A DNA stretch of 64,000 nt from Ramlibacter agri (GCF_012927085.1 NZ_JABBFX010000005.1:124001-188000); one strand, 5' to 3'; shown: positions 1-10,371, counted from the first letter of the stretch. A program made the numbers and translations. Notes: generated from the sequence alone by a model not told the origin.

Positions 1-3000
1 CCGCCGGCCGGCAGGTGCGCAGCGTCAGCTACGCCAAGCCCATCGACCTCGCGAATCTGGGCCTCACGCCCACCGCCGCCCAGGTGCAAGCGCTGCTGAT
101 GCCGCAAACCGCAGCCGACCAGGTGGAGAACCGCGTCTACGATCGCGACGGCCGTGTGGCTGCCACGGTGGACGGCCTGGGCGCCGTGGTCATTTACGGG
201 TACGACGCCAATGGCAATGTCGTCAACCGAATTGCCTACGCGAACCCACTGGCTTCGTGGACACCCGGCACCATGCCGGCGCCCACACCCAACTACCCTT
301 GCGACCAGCAGGTGCGGACGGTCTACGACGCCCTGAACCGCGCCATCTACACCATGGACGCGATGGGCGATGTCGTCGCGCAGACCTACGACGGCAACGG
401 CCGCGTGCTGACGCGCACGGCCTACGCGACGCCCGTCGCGGCCGGGACGCCGGCGACCCAGGCGGGCATCGCGGCGGCCGTTGCCAGCATCGCCAATTCC
501 GCCCGCGATGCAAGCGTGCGCAACGTGTACGACGCCGCGGGCCGGCTGTGCTGGAGCGTCGATGGCACCGGCGCGGTGACGCAGCGCATGTACGACCGCA
601 ACGGCAATGCGGTGCGCCTGGTGGAATTCGCGCAGGCCTTGCCGCAAGGCGCCGATCCCGCCTCCGTCGCCATCAGCACCGGCGACCGCGTGACCGCCAT
701 GGCCTACGACGCAGCGAACCGCCTGGTGTTCCAGGTCGATGCGCTGTCCGGCGTGACCGAGCAGGCGTACGACGGCAATGGCAACGTGGTGCGGCGCACC
801 GAGTACTCGAACCCCTGTACCAGCTTTCCCGCCCAAGGCGCGAACGCCAGCGCGATCAAGGCGACTGTGCTGCCGGACACGGCCAACGACCGCATCACCG
901 CGTACAGCTACGACGCCACCGGCCGGCAGGTGCTGGTGATCAGCGGGGAGGGCTCCGCGGTCGGGACCGCCTACGACGCCGCGGGCCGCGTAGTGGCCGT
1001 CACGCAGTATGCGGTGCCGGTCACGAGCTTCGCGGCGGCCGCCCTTTCCTCCTCCCCGCGAGACCGCGTCACACGTACGGCCTACGACGCCGCCGGCCGC
1101 GTCGCCTTCGTCGTCGATCCGCTCGGCGCCGTGACGGCCAGGCAGTACGACGGGATCGGGCGGCTGAAGCAGTCCATCCGCTACCTGAAGACCATGGATC
1201 CGACCCTGGCGAAGAGCGCCAGTGCCATCGCCACCGCCATGGTGCCGCTTTCTGATTCGGCCGTGGACCAGGTCGATTCCTTCTCTTGGGACGCCGCGGG
1301 CCGCCAGATCCAGCACACCGATGCGACCGGCGTGGCGGAGTTCTTCGGCTACGACGCCGTGGGCAACAAGGCGTTCTTCACCAACAAGAAGGGATCGGTG
1401 TGGACCTACACCTACGACGCGGCCGGCCGCCTACGGACCGAGACGACGCCTCAAGTGACGCTCGGTACCGTGGCTCCGACCGGACTCGGCGGCGGATTGG
1501 TTGCCACGGCGCAGTCGGCGGCCGCCTCCATCGTCACGCGACTGGACTACGACGCCCTGGGCAACCTCACGCGTCGCATCGAAGCCGAGGGACGGCCGGA
1601 GGCGCGCACCACCTGGTATGCCTACGATGCCGTGGGGCGGCAGGTCTGGGTGCTGCACTCGTTCATCACGATCTACGACGCACCGAACGACGACGTGCTT
1701 GTCAACGGCGCGATGGCCACCGCGCTGCGCCGCGACAAGCAGGCTGCGCCGGAGACGCGCACCTACTACGACGTCCTCGGCAACGCCGTCGCCAACTACG
1801 ACGTGCTGATCGGCGCGCTGACGCAGAAGGTCTACGACCGGATGGGCCGCGTCGTCTACGACATCGACGCGCTTGGACACCTCACCCGCTATACGCGCAA
1901 TGCCTTCGGCGAGGTGACGCAACAGCTGCAGTACGCGGCGGAGACCACGCTCGCCAATCGCAGCGTGACGCAAGCTTCCGCCGCGGCGACGCGGGCCCAG
2001 GCCGACGCGGTGCTGGCTGACGCGAGTGTCGATCGCACACTTGCGACCGCCTACGACCGGGCGGGGCAGGTGACGCAGCTCACGGGAGCGGTCGAGTACA
2101 TCTTCGAGCTGGATGCCAACGGCAATCGCATCAGCGGCGACAAGGCCGCGATCACCCGCAAGCGCTACGACGCCTTTGGCGAGGTGGTGCAGGAATGGAG
2201 CCTGCGCAATGCGATCGATCAATGGTCGCTGACCACGCACTACTACGACCAGGCCGGCCGCGAGGTCGCCACGGTCGACCCGCTCGGCTACCTCACGGAA
2301 CGCAGTTTCGACGGCCGCGGCAACCTGAAGCGGCTGACCGAGTACGCGACGGCCGTGGCGTCGTGGTCGGACTCGGCGTACGCCGCACCCGTGGCCGTCG
2401 TGGACGACCGCATCACCGACTACGGCTACGACCGCGCGGACCGCAAGACCATGGAGAACCGGCGCAACGTGGAATACGCCACGGGTGCGGACGGCAATTC
2501 GGTGCGGGGCGACGTGATCACCCGTTATGGCTACGACGTCCTCGGCAACCTGGTGAGCGTGACCGACGCCTACGGCGGCATGACGGCCACCTCCTATGAC
2601 GTGCTGGGTCGCGTCTCGGCAATCACGACGCCGGAGCGGCCCGTCGACACGGGCGACGGCGTGCCCGTCGCCCTGACGCCACTCACCACTTTCATCCGCG
2701 ACGCCTACGGCAATGAGCTGGGGAAGACCGAGTACGCGCGTGGCGCCACTCCGGGCACCTTCGCGCCCAAAGCGCCGCTGCTGGATGCTGATCGCACGAC
2801 GGCCAGCCTGTACGACACGGCTGGGCGCCTGCTGCAGACGACCGATGCCACGGGCGCCAACCTCTACTTCTCCTATGACGCCCAGGGGCGCGTGGCGAAG
2901 CAGTGGCAGGGCGTGACGGGGCTCGACAAGGTGGCGCACACCAAGTTCCAGGTCAACGTCTACGACAAGGGCGGAAACCTTCTCGAGACTTGGACGCCTG

Positions 3001-6000
3001 CTTCGACGACGGCGCTCCAGAGCGGGGCCATCGTCGATCTCACGCGGCAGCAGGCGGGAAAAGTCGTCACCAAGATGCAATACAACGCCTTCGGTGACCT
3101 CATTCGCCGTGGCGTCGGCACCACCCTGGACGAGTCCTTCGACTACGACAAGGCGGGCCGGCTGTGGCGCACGAACAGTGGCGATGGCGTGGTTCGCGTG
3201 CTGCTGCACGATGCGCAAGGGCACGTGACGGCGGAGATCCGGAGCTCGGGAGACGGCTACTACGTCGATCTCAGCAAGAAGGACGCTCGAGCGGCCGACA
3301 CAGCTACGTGGACGGGCAGGACGCAGACCCGCTACGACGCGGACGGACGGGTGGTGGCGACCTGGCTGCCGGGCCGGTTGCCCAGCACGGCGGACAACGT
3401 CGTTTCGCTGCACCGGCAGTACGTTGCGGGCAGCATCCTCGAGTCGACCTCTCCTGGGTATGTCGACCCGACCCTTCCCCCCGTGGTGGTCCTGAAAACG
3501 AACCGCGTCACCCTGTCCTGGAACAGCCTGCGCTACCTGGGTAGCGGCGACATCAAGGTAGTCCTCGAATACACCACGCTCTCGGGGGCGTCCGCTTCCA
3601 TGCAGTCCGAAGTGTTTACCGCGGAGCAGGCCGATTCGACAGTCACGCTTGCCTGGAAGGAAGCGGTGACGGCCCCCGACTTCGGCATCACCGGCATCAA
3701 CCGCGTTACCGTCTACAAGAAGGACGTCAGCGGCAACTGGCAGACCGTGATCTACCAGGCGCCCGGCTACGGCCCCAACGAAGTGGATGTGGCCGCACCG
3801 CCGGAACACGACGCCGCCATCCAGCTCGAGATGCGAGCCGCTGGAACCCAGGGTACCGGTGGCTGGTGGGCTTGCGGGCTGGTGAACTTCGGGGACCGCC
3901 TGGCCTTCAACGCCCAAGGGCTGGGCGCCGGCACCTACGAGTACCGGGTGCGAGTGACGCCCCCGGGTGGCTCCGAACGGATCATGGGCACGGGGACCGT
4001 GGCCGTTCCCGCACCCAATGGCCAGGACGTGCAGGCCGCCGGATTGAACAGCGACGTGCAGTGGCGCTGGCCCTACGTGGCGCAGAAAACCGACCGCTGG
4101 GGCAACGTGGTGGAAAAGACCGACCCGCGATCGGCCTACTGGAAGACCACCTACCGGTACAACGCGAACAACCAGCTGGTGCAGCAGACGCTGCCGGACG
4201 ACGCCGGGCAGACCAGCGCCAACAGCCCGGTGACGACCATCTACTACGACAAGCTCGGGCGCCAGGCGGCCGTGCGCGACGCGAACGGGCGCGTCACCGG
4301 TCAGGGCTTCGACTCGGGTGGCAACCTGGCGGTGGACGTGCAAGCCGACGGCTGGCTCGTGCGCCACACCTACGACATCTTCGGCGACGAGCTCCGCACC
4401 ACGAGCGCCGAGGGCCGCACCGTCGTCTACACCTACGACAAGGCCGGCCGCAAGTTGACCGCCACGCATGGCGTCGCCGCGGTCTACCAGGCGAGCGGCC
4501 AGTGGGCGTCGCAGGTCGACTATCGCAACATCATCGAACGTTGGACCTACGACGAACTGGGGAACAAGCTCAACGCGATCAACGGCAACTACGAGGAAAC
4601 GCAATACATCTACGACGTGCAGGGCAACCTGCTGCAGACCCGGTTGCCGCTCGGTATTTCCACCCGTGCCGCCTATGACGCGCAAGGCCGCAAGATCGCG
4701 GAGGTCGATGCGGAGGGCAAGTCGTCGCAGTGGACGTACGACTACTTCGGCCAGCTGAAGACGCACGTCGACCAGGGCGGCGGCATTTACCAGTACACGT
4801 ACGACGGCGTGCGCCAGCTGGTGAGGGAAGTCATCACCCGCGGCGCCCCGGCAACGACGCTCTTCTTCTCCTACGACTCCGCGGGCCAGGTCACCGAGAT
4901 GTACGACTCGGCGGTGGACAAGACCACCAGGTATTGGTACGACCTGAGCGGCAGGCGCGTCCGCGAATGGACGATGCAGGCAGGCGTCACCTACCAGGAC
5001 AACCACCTCGCCTACGACGCTCGCGGCAACCTGCGCGACGTGGCCGATTCGCGGGTGCACATCGCCATGGAGTACGACAAGGTCGGCAACCGCACGCACA
5101 TCGCGAGCTATGTCGACTACCGCGGGGTGAATGGAGCGGAGCAGCAGCCGCCGATCAGCGACCGTTGGTTCCGCTACGACGAGATGAACAGGCAGGTCAT
5201 CGTCGATGGCGTGGACGCGCTGAACATCGGCCAACAAGGCCACTCGATCGCGTACGACCACGATGGCAATCGCATCAGCGACCTGGCCTGGGGCAACCGC
5301 ATCGTGCAGTCTGGCGGGCAGGCAGTGCTGGTGGGTTTCAACTCGGACGACACCGCGGTCTACGGCACCACGCCAGTGACATTCAGCGCCGGTTCGGGCT
5401 ACAGCACCGAGGTCTATCGCTACGACGCGTTGTCGCGTTTGACGAGTGTCGTCAAAGACGGCGTCCAGATCGACATGCGCTTCTACGACGGCGCCGACCG
5501 CGTAATCCAGTCCGGCCCGGTGGTGGCGCTGCCGAGCACCAATTACGGCGACCTGATCAACCAAGGCGTTGCGCCCGGTGACATGAACGGCAAGGAGCGC
5601 CGGCTGAACCGCTATGACGCGAACGGACGCTTGCTGCAGCAGGCGGTCTACACGCCAAGTGGAAGCACGAAGGTGGTCATCCACTGGGGCCCCGGCGACG
5701 CCGTCGAAGGCAAGGATCCGGATGGCTACGACCGGGCGGGCAACGTGAAAGGCTACGTGGTGCAGAACTACGAAGCCGGGGAGGTGACCGAGTTCACCAA
5801 CTCGCCGGCCTACTACGAGGGCGCGGTCGTGCAGACGACGGTCGGGAATTCCTCCAAGCGCGGAACGGCGACCACCACGCAAAGCTACGACGCGAACGGG
5901 TACCTGGTCGGCCTTGTCGACTCAGGCCAGCACGCCAACGACCGGATCTTCGTGAACGACGCTAGCGGGCGTGCCCTGTTCGTCAATCAGGGCGGCAATG

Positions 6001-8249
6001 TGCAGCGCCAGTTCATCGTCAACGGCGAAGTTCTGGGCATCTATGGCGCGGCCGTCAACCCGCTAGCCAGCGGCAGCACGCCGCAGTTCGCCAACCTGGT
6101 GGATTTCGACTTTGGCTATGCGCGCATCAGCGCGAGCTATCCGCTGCCAAGCCCTGGCGCGTATACGGTGCGCACCGGCGACACGCTCCAGAGCATCGCC
6201 CAGGGTGCCTACGGCGACAGCAGCCTCTGGTACCGCATCGCCGAAGCCAATGGCCTCGCATCCGCCAAGGACCTGAAGGTCGGCACGACGCTGAACATCC
6301 CGAACCGGGTGTCCAGCATCCACAACAACGCGAGCACGTTCGAGCCCTACGACCCGAGCCGGATCGAGGGGGACAAGACGCCGACGATGCCGATGCCGCA
6401 GAACAAGCATGGCTGCGGGGGTGTGGGGACGTTGGTGATGGTGATCGTGGCGGTTGCCGTGACGGCCATGACCGGCGGAGCCGGTGGCGTCATAGCGCAA
6501 GCCCTGATCGATATGGGCATGGCCGCCATAGCGGATGTGGGTGCCTTCGTGATCGGAGCAGCGCTGGGCAACATGGCGGGGCAGGCCGTTGGCATGGCCA
6601 TCGGTGCTCAGGACCGATTTGATTGGAAGTCGGTGGGTCTAAGCGCGGCGTCTGCCGCCTTCACGGCTGGTATCGGAGTCGCAGCCAATACACCTGGGGG
6701 AGTCCTGTCCGACACCTTCCTTTCAGGGAGTGAGACCCCGGCGATCATGGGACGTGCGGCGGTGAGCAACCTGGCAACGCAGGGTTTGGGGGTCGCTACT
6801 GGCCTGCAAGATCATTTCGACTGGCGCGGGGTGGCAGCGTCCTACTTCGGCAGCGGGCTCAGTAACGACGTGGCCGGGCAGGTTGGAGACTTTGGCGGTA
6901 CAGCTGCCGGACTGTTTGCGAACCGCGCGGTCAGCGCTTTCGCCGGAGGGACCCTTGCGCAGCTGATGCGCGGTGGGCGGGTGGTCGTGCAGCAGGTGGC
7001 GGTGGATGCGTTTGGGAACACCATAGGCGAGAGTCTCGCTGCAGTAGCCCACGACCAGATCGTCTTCAACTTGTCAAACTCCGGAAACGAAAGTGCAGCA
7101 GGAAGCCAGATCGGTGCAGGTCCAAATCGCAATATCGACGGAGAAGGTTGGGATCTAAACGTCGTCGCTCGGCGCGCCGAGAGAGATCCGTATGGGATAC
7201 GCCAGAACGGTGCAGATGCTGCATCAGTCATGCGTCGAGCCAAGGCGCTCTGGGGCACCGAGGTCGTCGGTGGGTTGAGCGATTCCTCGACGGAGTCTGA
7301 TGTGCTGGCCGTTCAAATGAGGGCCGCCGGATTTCAAGACGATGTCATGTTAGTGGGAGGTGCAAGCGTACGCGTAACGCCGCGCACGGGTGCCGTCTCG
7401 GGTGAGATCAATGGGATAAGTGTTAACGCACGCGCTGATGCAGCGTTTCAGGCTGCCGGAGACTTACTTGGTATGGGAGACCTCTATCGAGACTACAAGC
7501 TGCTGGGATCGCTCATGAGCGACCTTCAACAGACCGCGACGCTCGACAAGCTTAAAGGCGCACTTCAGGAGAAGCTTGGAATGATGCGGGTGGTGCCTTC
7601 TCCCGAAGCCTTAGGGGCCACATCGAACCTCGGAGATGACGGCGTCGTTCGGTACAACAATGCGGAACTAATCGACCGATATGCGGATGCGCTTCGGAAG
7701 GTTGAAATGTGGAAGCGAGGCATCGTTGAACTAGATACACGCAGCATGTTGATCACGTCGATTGGCAATCAGCGCATGAGCCCGACACAGTGGGTCGAGG
7801 AAAACACGCAACGCTATCAACGTGCGTTCGCTGCCGCTGTCGAGGATGGACGCCAAAAGTACGCCCAAGGCGCGCTGCCATATCCCTCCGAAATGCCGGA
7901 GCAACTTCAGGTTGGCGTATTCGGTCACCAACAGGCTGAGCGAGTGATTGTTCGCTATAACACTGCACTTGGCGTTCCTGAGGGACCAGGCCAGTTGATC
8001 GTCATGAATAGGTGGGCATATGATCCAGCAGGGACTGGAACGACGATACGGCCAGACATGCTCCTGGACTTGGGGCCGAATCGGCCAGGGCAAGTCCTGC
8101 GCTTCGTGGTGGATGGCAAATCTTCTCTCGTAGAGGCCCAATCCTCAAATTCGCAATTCAGTCGTGCGAGTGAGTGGCTTGGCACGCGATCGATTAGGGC
8201 TGCAACTCCTGAAGGATTGTGGTCATGGACACCTACGAAACGGAGGTGA
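1..8249 (+). CDS. RHS/YD-repeat protein with LysM domain and probable toxin tail (5' truncated)
   Basis: Reading frame open from nucleotide 3, so the start lies upstream; residue numbers here count the GTG at 15 as 1. Residues 1 to about 2040 are dense YD repeats (YDxxGR, YDANGN, YDxLGN), which in RHS proteins wrap into a beta cage. They are interrupted at about 1142-1349 by a stretch without YD repeats that looks like beta-sandwich. A LysM domain (YTVRTGDTLQSIA) covers about 2050-2096. I see no DPxGL motif of the usual RHS core end. A Gly/Ala-rich hydrophobic segment (about 2138-2197) follows. The last 400 residues look unlike the rest and use less GC-rich codons. They end in a PD-(D/E)xK-like arrangement: E2642, RPD with D2681, and DGK at 2700-2702. 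I infer a secreted polymorphic toxin whose tail is a nuclease. The family call is sure; the toxin activity is inference. Confidence 0.85.
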   Translation, partial: AGRQVRSVSYAKPIDLANLGLTPTAAQVQALLMPQTAADQVENRVYDRDGRVAATVDGLGAVVIYGYDANGNVVNRIAYANPLASWTPGTMPAPTPNYPCDQQVRTVYDALNRAIYTMDAMGDVVAQTYDGNGRVLTRTAYATPVAAGTPATQAGIAAAVASIANSARDASVRNVYDAAGRLCWSVDGTGAVTQRMYDRNGNAVRLVEFAQALPQGADPASVAISTGDRVTAMAYDAANRLVFQVDALSGVTEQAYDGNGNVVRRTEYSNPCTSFPAQGANASAIKATVLPDTANDRITAYSYDATGRQVLVISGEGSAVGTAYDAAGRVVAVTQYAVPVTSFAAAALSSSPRDRVTRTAYDAAGRVAFVVDPLGAVTARQYDGIGRLKQSIRYLKTMDPTLAKSASAIATAMVPLSDSAVDQVDSFSWDAAGRQIQHTDATGVAEFFGYDAVGNKAFFTNKKGSVWTYTYDAAGRLRTETTPQVTLGTVAPTGLGGGLVATAQSAAASIVTRLDYDALGNLTRRIEAEGRPEARTTWYAYDAVGRQVWVLHSFITIYDAPNDDVLVNGAMATALRRDKQAAPETRTYYDVLGNAVANYDVLIGALTQKVYDRMGRVVYDIDALGHLTRYTRNAFGEVTQQLQYAAETTLANRSVTQASAAATRAQADAVLADASVDRTLATAYDRAGQVTQLTGAVEYIFELDANGNRISGDKAAITRKRYDAFGEVVQEWSLRNAIDQWSLTTHYYDQAGREVATVDPLGYLTERSFDGRGNLKRLTEYATAVASWSDSAYAAPVAVVDDRITDYGYDRADRKTMENRRNVEYATGADGNSVRGDVITRYGYDVLGNLVSVTDAYGGMTATSYDVLGRVSAITTPERPVDTGDGVPVALTPLTTFIRDAYGNELGKTEYARGATPGTFAPKAPLLDADRTTASLYDTAGRLLQTTDATGANLYFSYDAQGRVAKQWQGVTGLDKVAHTKFQVNVYDKGGNLLETWTPASTTALQSGAIVDLTRQQAGKVVTKMQYNAFGDLIRRGVGTTLDESFDYDKAGRLWRTNSGDGVVRVLLHDAQGHVTAEIRSSGDGYYVDLSKKDARAADTATWTGRTQTRYDADGRVVATWLPGRLPSTADNVVSLHRQYVAGSILESTSPGYVDPTLPPVVVLKTNRVTLSWNSLRYLGSGDIKVVLEYTTLSGASASMQSEVFTAEQADSTVTLAWKEAVTAPDFGITGINRVTVYKKDVSGNWQTVIYQAPGYGPNEVDVAAPPEHDAAIQLEMRAAGTQGTGGWWACGLVNFGDRLAFNAQGLGAGTYEYRVRVTPPGGSERIMGTGTVAVPAPNGQDVQAAGLNSDVQWRWPYVAQKTDRWGNVVEKTDPRSAYWKTTYRYNANNQLVQQTLPDDAGQTSANSPVTTIYYDKLGRQAAVRDANGRVTGQGFDSGGNLAVDVQADGWLVRHTYDIFGDELRTTSAEGRTVVYTYDKAGRKLTATHGVAAVYQASGQWASQVDYRNIIERWTYDELGNKLNAINGNYEETQYIYDVQGNLLQTRLPLGISTRAAYDAQGRKIAEVDAEGKSSQWTYDYFGQLKTHVDQGGGIYQYTYDGVRQLVREVITRGAPATTLFFSYDSAGQVTEMYDSAVDKTTRYWYDLSGRRVREWTMQAGVTYQDNHLAYDARGNLRDVADSRVHIAMEYDKVGNRTHIASYVDYRGVNGAEQQPPISDRWFRYDEMNRQVIVDGVDALNIGQQGHSIAYDHDGNRISDLAWGNRIVQSGGQAVLVGFNSDDTAVYGTTPVTFSAGSGYSTEVYRYDALSRLTSVVKDGVQIDMRFYDGADRVIQSGPVVALPSTNYGDLINQGVAPGDMNGKERRLNRYDANGRLLQQAVYTPSGSTKVVIHWGPGDAVEGKDPDGYDRAGNVKGYVVQNYEAGEVTEFTNSPAYYEGAVVQTTVGNSSKRGTATTTQSYDANGYLVGLVDSGQHANDRIFVNDASGRALFVNQGGNVQRQFIVNGEVLGIYGAAVNPLASGSTPQFANLVDFDFGYARISASYPLPSPGAYTVRTGDTLQSIAQGAYGDSSLWYRIAEANGLASAKDLKVGTTLNIPNRVSSIHNNASTFEPYDPSRIEGDKTPTMPMPQNKHGCGGVGTLVMVIVAVAVTAMTGGAGGVIAQALIDMGMAAIADVGAFVIGAALGNMAGQAVGMAIGAQDRFDWKSVGLSAASAAFTAGIGVAANTPGGVLSDTFLSGSETPAIMGRAAVSNLATQGLGVATGLQDHFDWRGVAASYFGSGLSNDVAGQVGDFGGTAAGLFANRAVSAFAGGTLAQLMRGGRVVVQQVAVDAFGNTIGESLAAVAHDQIVFNLSNSGNESAAGSQIGAGPNRNIDGEGWDLNVVARRAERDPYGIRQNGADAASVMRRAKALWGTEVVGGLSDSSTESDVLAVQMRAAGFQDDVMLVGGASVRVTPRTGAVSGEINGISVNARADAAFQAAGDLLGMGDLYRDYKLLGSLMSDLQQTATLDKLKGALQEKLGMMRVVPSPEALGATSNLGDDGVVRYNNAELIDRYADALRKVEMWKRGIVELDTRSMLITSIGNQRMSPTQWVEENTQRYQRAFAAAVEDGRQKYAQGALPYPSEMPEQLQVGVFGHQQAERVIVRYNTALGVPEGPGQLIVMNRWAYDPAGTGTTIRPDMLLDLGPNRPGQVLRFVVDGKSSLVEAQSSNSQFSRASEWLGTRSIRAATPEGLWSWTPTKRR
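3440..4060 (+). other. Non-YD insert inside the RHS protein
   Basis: About 200 residues without YD repeats interrupt the repeat array. They hold alternating hydrophobic/polar strands (VTLSWNSLRY, YEYRVRVTPPGG) suggestive of one or two beta-sandwich domains such as fibronectin type III or carbohydrate-binding folds. The YD repeats resume with YRYNANNQLVQQ. The fold is inferred from strand pattern only. Confidence 0.4.
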
Positions 8250-8253
8250 GGAA

Positions 8254-8649
8254 ATGGGGAAGAAGGAAGTGAGAGAGTTCGAGGATGAACTCGTTGGCGT
8301 GCAGGGAGGCATATCATTGTTCCGGAAGGGAATTGATGAGTTCTTCCTTTCGCACGGTTTCTTGATTGCGAACGACAAGCTGCAGGCCGCGCGCAAGGAT
8401 TTGGAGGCGCTTGGGTTGTTCGAGCGGTGCAGTCAGGCGCTCCGACGCACAGAGGAACTCGTGAAACTTGGTCCGGCGCACGACCAGGAGGCCGAGATGC
8501 TGATCCTCGAGACCGCTCGCGCTCTGATGAAGGCGTCTGGTACGCATGACGCCATGCGCAAGATGCTCCTCCAGAAGCCCACTGCTTCAGTTGAAGACTA
8601 CAAGCCCGATCCAGATGCGTGGGCGCGAGAAGATCGGCAGAACAAGTAG
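8254..8649 (+). CDS. Candidate immunity protein for the RHS toxin tail
   Basis: A 131-residue protein starting 4 nt after the RHS stop codon. The start is chosen because a GGAGG ribosome-binding site (8242-8246), which overlaps the RHS 3' end, lies 7 nt upstream of this ATG; an in-frame upstream extension lies wholly inside the RHS gene. The product has no signal peptide or membrane segment, is rich in charged residues and looks mostly helical. Like the toxin tail it is less GC-rich than the surrounding genes. I do not recognise a family. Small cytoplasmic proteins directly behind the variable tail of RHS proteins are normally immunity proteins, so the role is inferred from position, size and codon use. 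Confidence 0.6.
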   Translation: MGKKEVREFEDELVGVQGGISLFRKGIDEFFLSHGFLIANDKLQAARKDLEALGLFERCSQALRRTEELVKLGPAHDQEAEMLILETARALMKASGTHDAMRKMLLQKPTASVEDYKPDPDAWAREDRQNK

Positions 8650-8789
8650 AGACAGCGCTCAATGTCCCTCGAGTCAGATCCAATGTGCGGTACTGCCAAG
8701 GTCTCTAGCGGGCAGTTGCTAGCGCGATAGAGATCGCGACTAGCACCTTTAGATGCGGTGAGCGTTCGCCTGAAGTGACGCAAGCCCTC

Positions 8790-8819
8790 GCACGGCGCCG
8801 AGCCCCCTCGGCGCCGTGC
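8790..8819. terminator. Perfect 13-bp hairpin downstream of the immunity candidate
   Basis: The arm at 8790-8802 pairs without mismatch with 8807-8819 around a CCCC loop. No T-tract follows, so it may be a transcript-stabilising stem or a weak terminator for the RHS/immunity transcript rather than a classical intrinsic terminator. Confidence 0.45.
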
Positions 8820-9014
8820 TGGCCACTGCCGGCACACCTGACGACGCCTATCCCTCGCACCGGCGGATGCGCGTGGCCAAGCCGCAGTGGTCAGGCGTTG
8901 GCGGGCATGCGGGGTCGATTGGATCGGTCGGCGGTGTGCGTCCCTCCCTGAACCAATACATCCGCGGCTGGACGAAGAAGTTTAGAAGCGAGGCGACGAA
9001 CGGTAGTGGGCGAG

Positions 9015-9050
9015 CCCTCACCCCAACCCTCTCCCCAGAGGGGCGAGGGA
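9015..9050. repeat. C-rich dispersed intergenic repeat (REP-like)
   Basis: The segment begins CCCTCACCCCAACCCTCTCC and folds back on itself: CCCTC-T-CCCC (9027-9036), loop AGA, GGGG-C-GAGGG (9040-9049). Elements of this sequence are scattered between genes in many beta- and gammaproteobacteria. This is the only clear copy I see in the window. Confidence 0.6.
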
Positions 9051-9104
9051 GGAAAACGCGCAACAACGGCCCCGCCGAACTGAGCAATAGTTGGCACGCC
9101 ACCC

Positions 9105-9133
9105 TTCCGCATTCGACCGTCGATTCCTATCAT
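9105..9133 (+). promoter_or_regulatory. Possible promoter of the DUF805 gene
   Basis: A weak -35 (TTCCGC, 9105-9110) lies 17 nt before a good -10 (TATCAT, 9128-9133), 36 nt upstream of the start codon. An inverted repeat TCGAC-C-GTCGA (9113-9123) lies in the spacer and could be an operator. Confidence 0.35.
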
Positions 9134-9169
9134 CCCGCCGGGGACTACCCCCACAAGGAGAAGAAAAGA

Positions 9170-9535
9170 ATGACGTTCATCGATGCCGTCAAGGCCTGCT
9201 TCGGCAAGTACGCCACCTTCTCGGGCCGCGCCGGGAAGGCGGAATTCTGGTGGTTCGCCCTGTTCCAGTTCATCGTCCTTCTGGTGCTCGGCATGTTCAG
9301 CAACCTTCTCTATGGCCTGGCCAGCCTCGCCCTGCTGCTGCCGGCGCTGGCCGTGGGCACGCGCCGCCTGCACGACATCGGCAAGAGCGGCTGGTTCCAG
9401 CTGATCTGGCTGGTCCCCTTCGTCGGCTGGATCTTGCTGATCTACTGGCTGGTGCAGCCCAGCGGGCCGGCCAACGCATACGGCGACGGGCCCGATGCGC
9501 CGTTGCCGGAGGATGTGGTGCCCGGGGCGCAATAA
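9170..9535 (+). CDS. DUF805 family inner-membrane protein
   Basis: A 121-residue protein of the DUF805 (YhaH-like) family, small membrane proteins of unknown function. It opens with the family hallmark of a short amphipathic start and a Gly/Arg-containing segment (KYATFSGRAGKAEFWWF). Several hydrophobic segments follow (about 25-75 and 80-105), with the typical RRLHDIGKSGW loop between them. The ATG at 9170 is preceded by AAGGAG (9155-9160). The gene stands alone between the non-coding stretch and a strong terminator. Confidence 0.85.
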   Translation: MTFIDAVKACFGKYATFSGRAGKAEFWWFALFQFIVLLVLGMFSNLLYGLASLALLLPALAVGTRRLHDIGKSGWFQLIWLVPFVGWILLIYWLVQPSGPANAYGDGPDAPLPEDVVPGAQ

Positions 9536-9556
9536 GAGCCGAGGTCGCACAGGCAG

Positions 9557-9584
9557 AAAGGGCCGGATTCAGTCCGGCCCTTTT
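9557..9584 (+). terminator. Intrinsic terminator of the DUF805 gene
   Basis: An 11-bp perfect stem (9557-9567 with 9573-9583) around loop TTCAG, ending in TTTT. The A-run on the 5' side lets it also act on the minus strand for xylG, whose stop lies at 9604. Confidence 0.85.
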
Positions 9585-9603
9585 CATTGGCGCGAAGGAG
9601 AAC

Positions 9604-10367
<764 letters not shown>

Positions 10368-10371
<4 letters not shown>

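Larger units (their letters stand above)
8650..9169. other. 520-bp non-coding stretch between the immunity candidate and the DUF805 gene
   Basis: No convincing gene. It holds a 13-bp perfect hairpin (8790-8819), a C-rich dispersed repeat (9015-9050) and a weak promoter-like pair (9105-9133). An open frame from 8816 runs into the DUF805 gene but crosses the repeat, has no ribosome-binding site and reads as noise. Confidence 0.7.

Noticed and set aside
1431..5882. A 1483-residue open frame antisense to the RHS gene
   Set aside because: Shadow of GC-rich repeats. No ribosome-binding site or recognisable domain, low-complexity His/Arg/Val composition.
8164..8253. Longer start for the immunity candidate inside the RHS gene
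   Set aside because: The ATG at 8254 has an ideal GGAGG; the extension overlaps the toxin tail by more than 80 bp.
8816..9169. Upstream extension of the DUF805 protein
   Set aside because: It crosses the REP-like repeat, has no ribosome-binding site and adds sequence foreign to the family.
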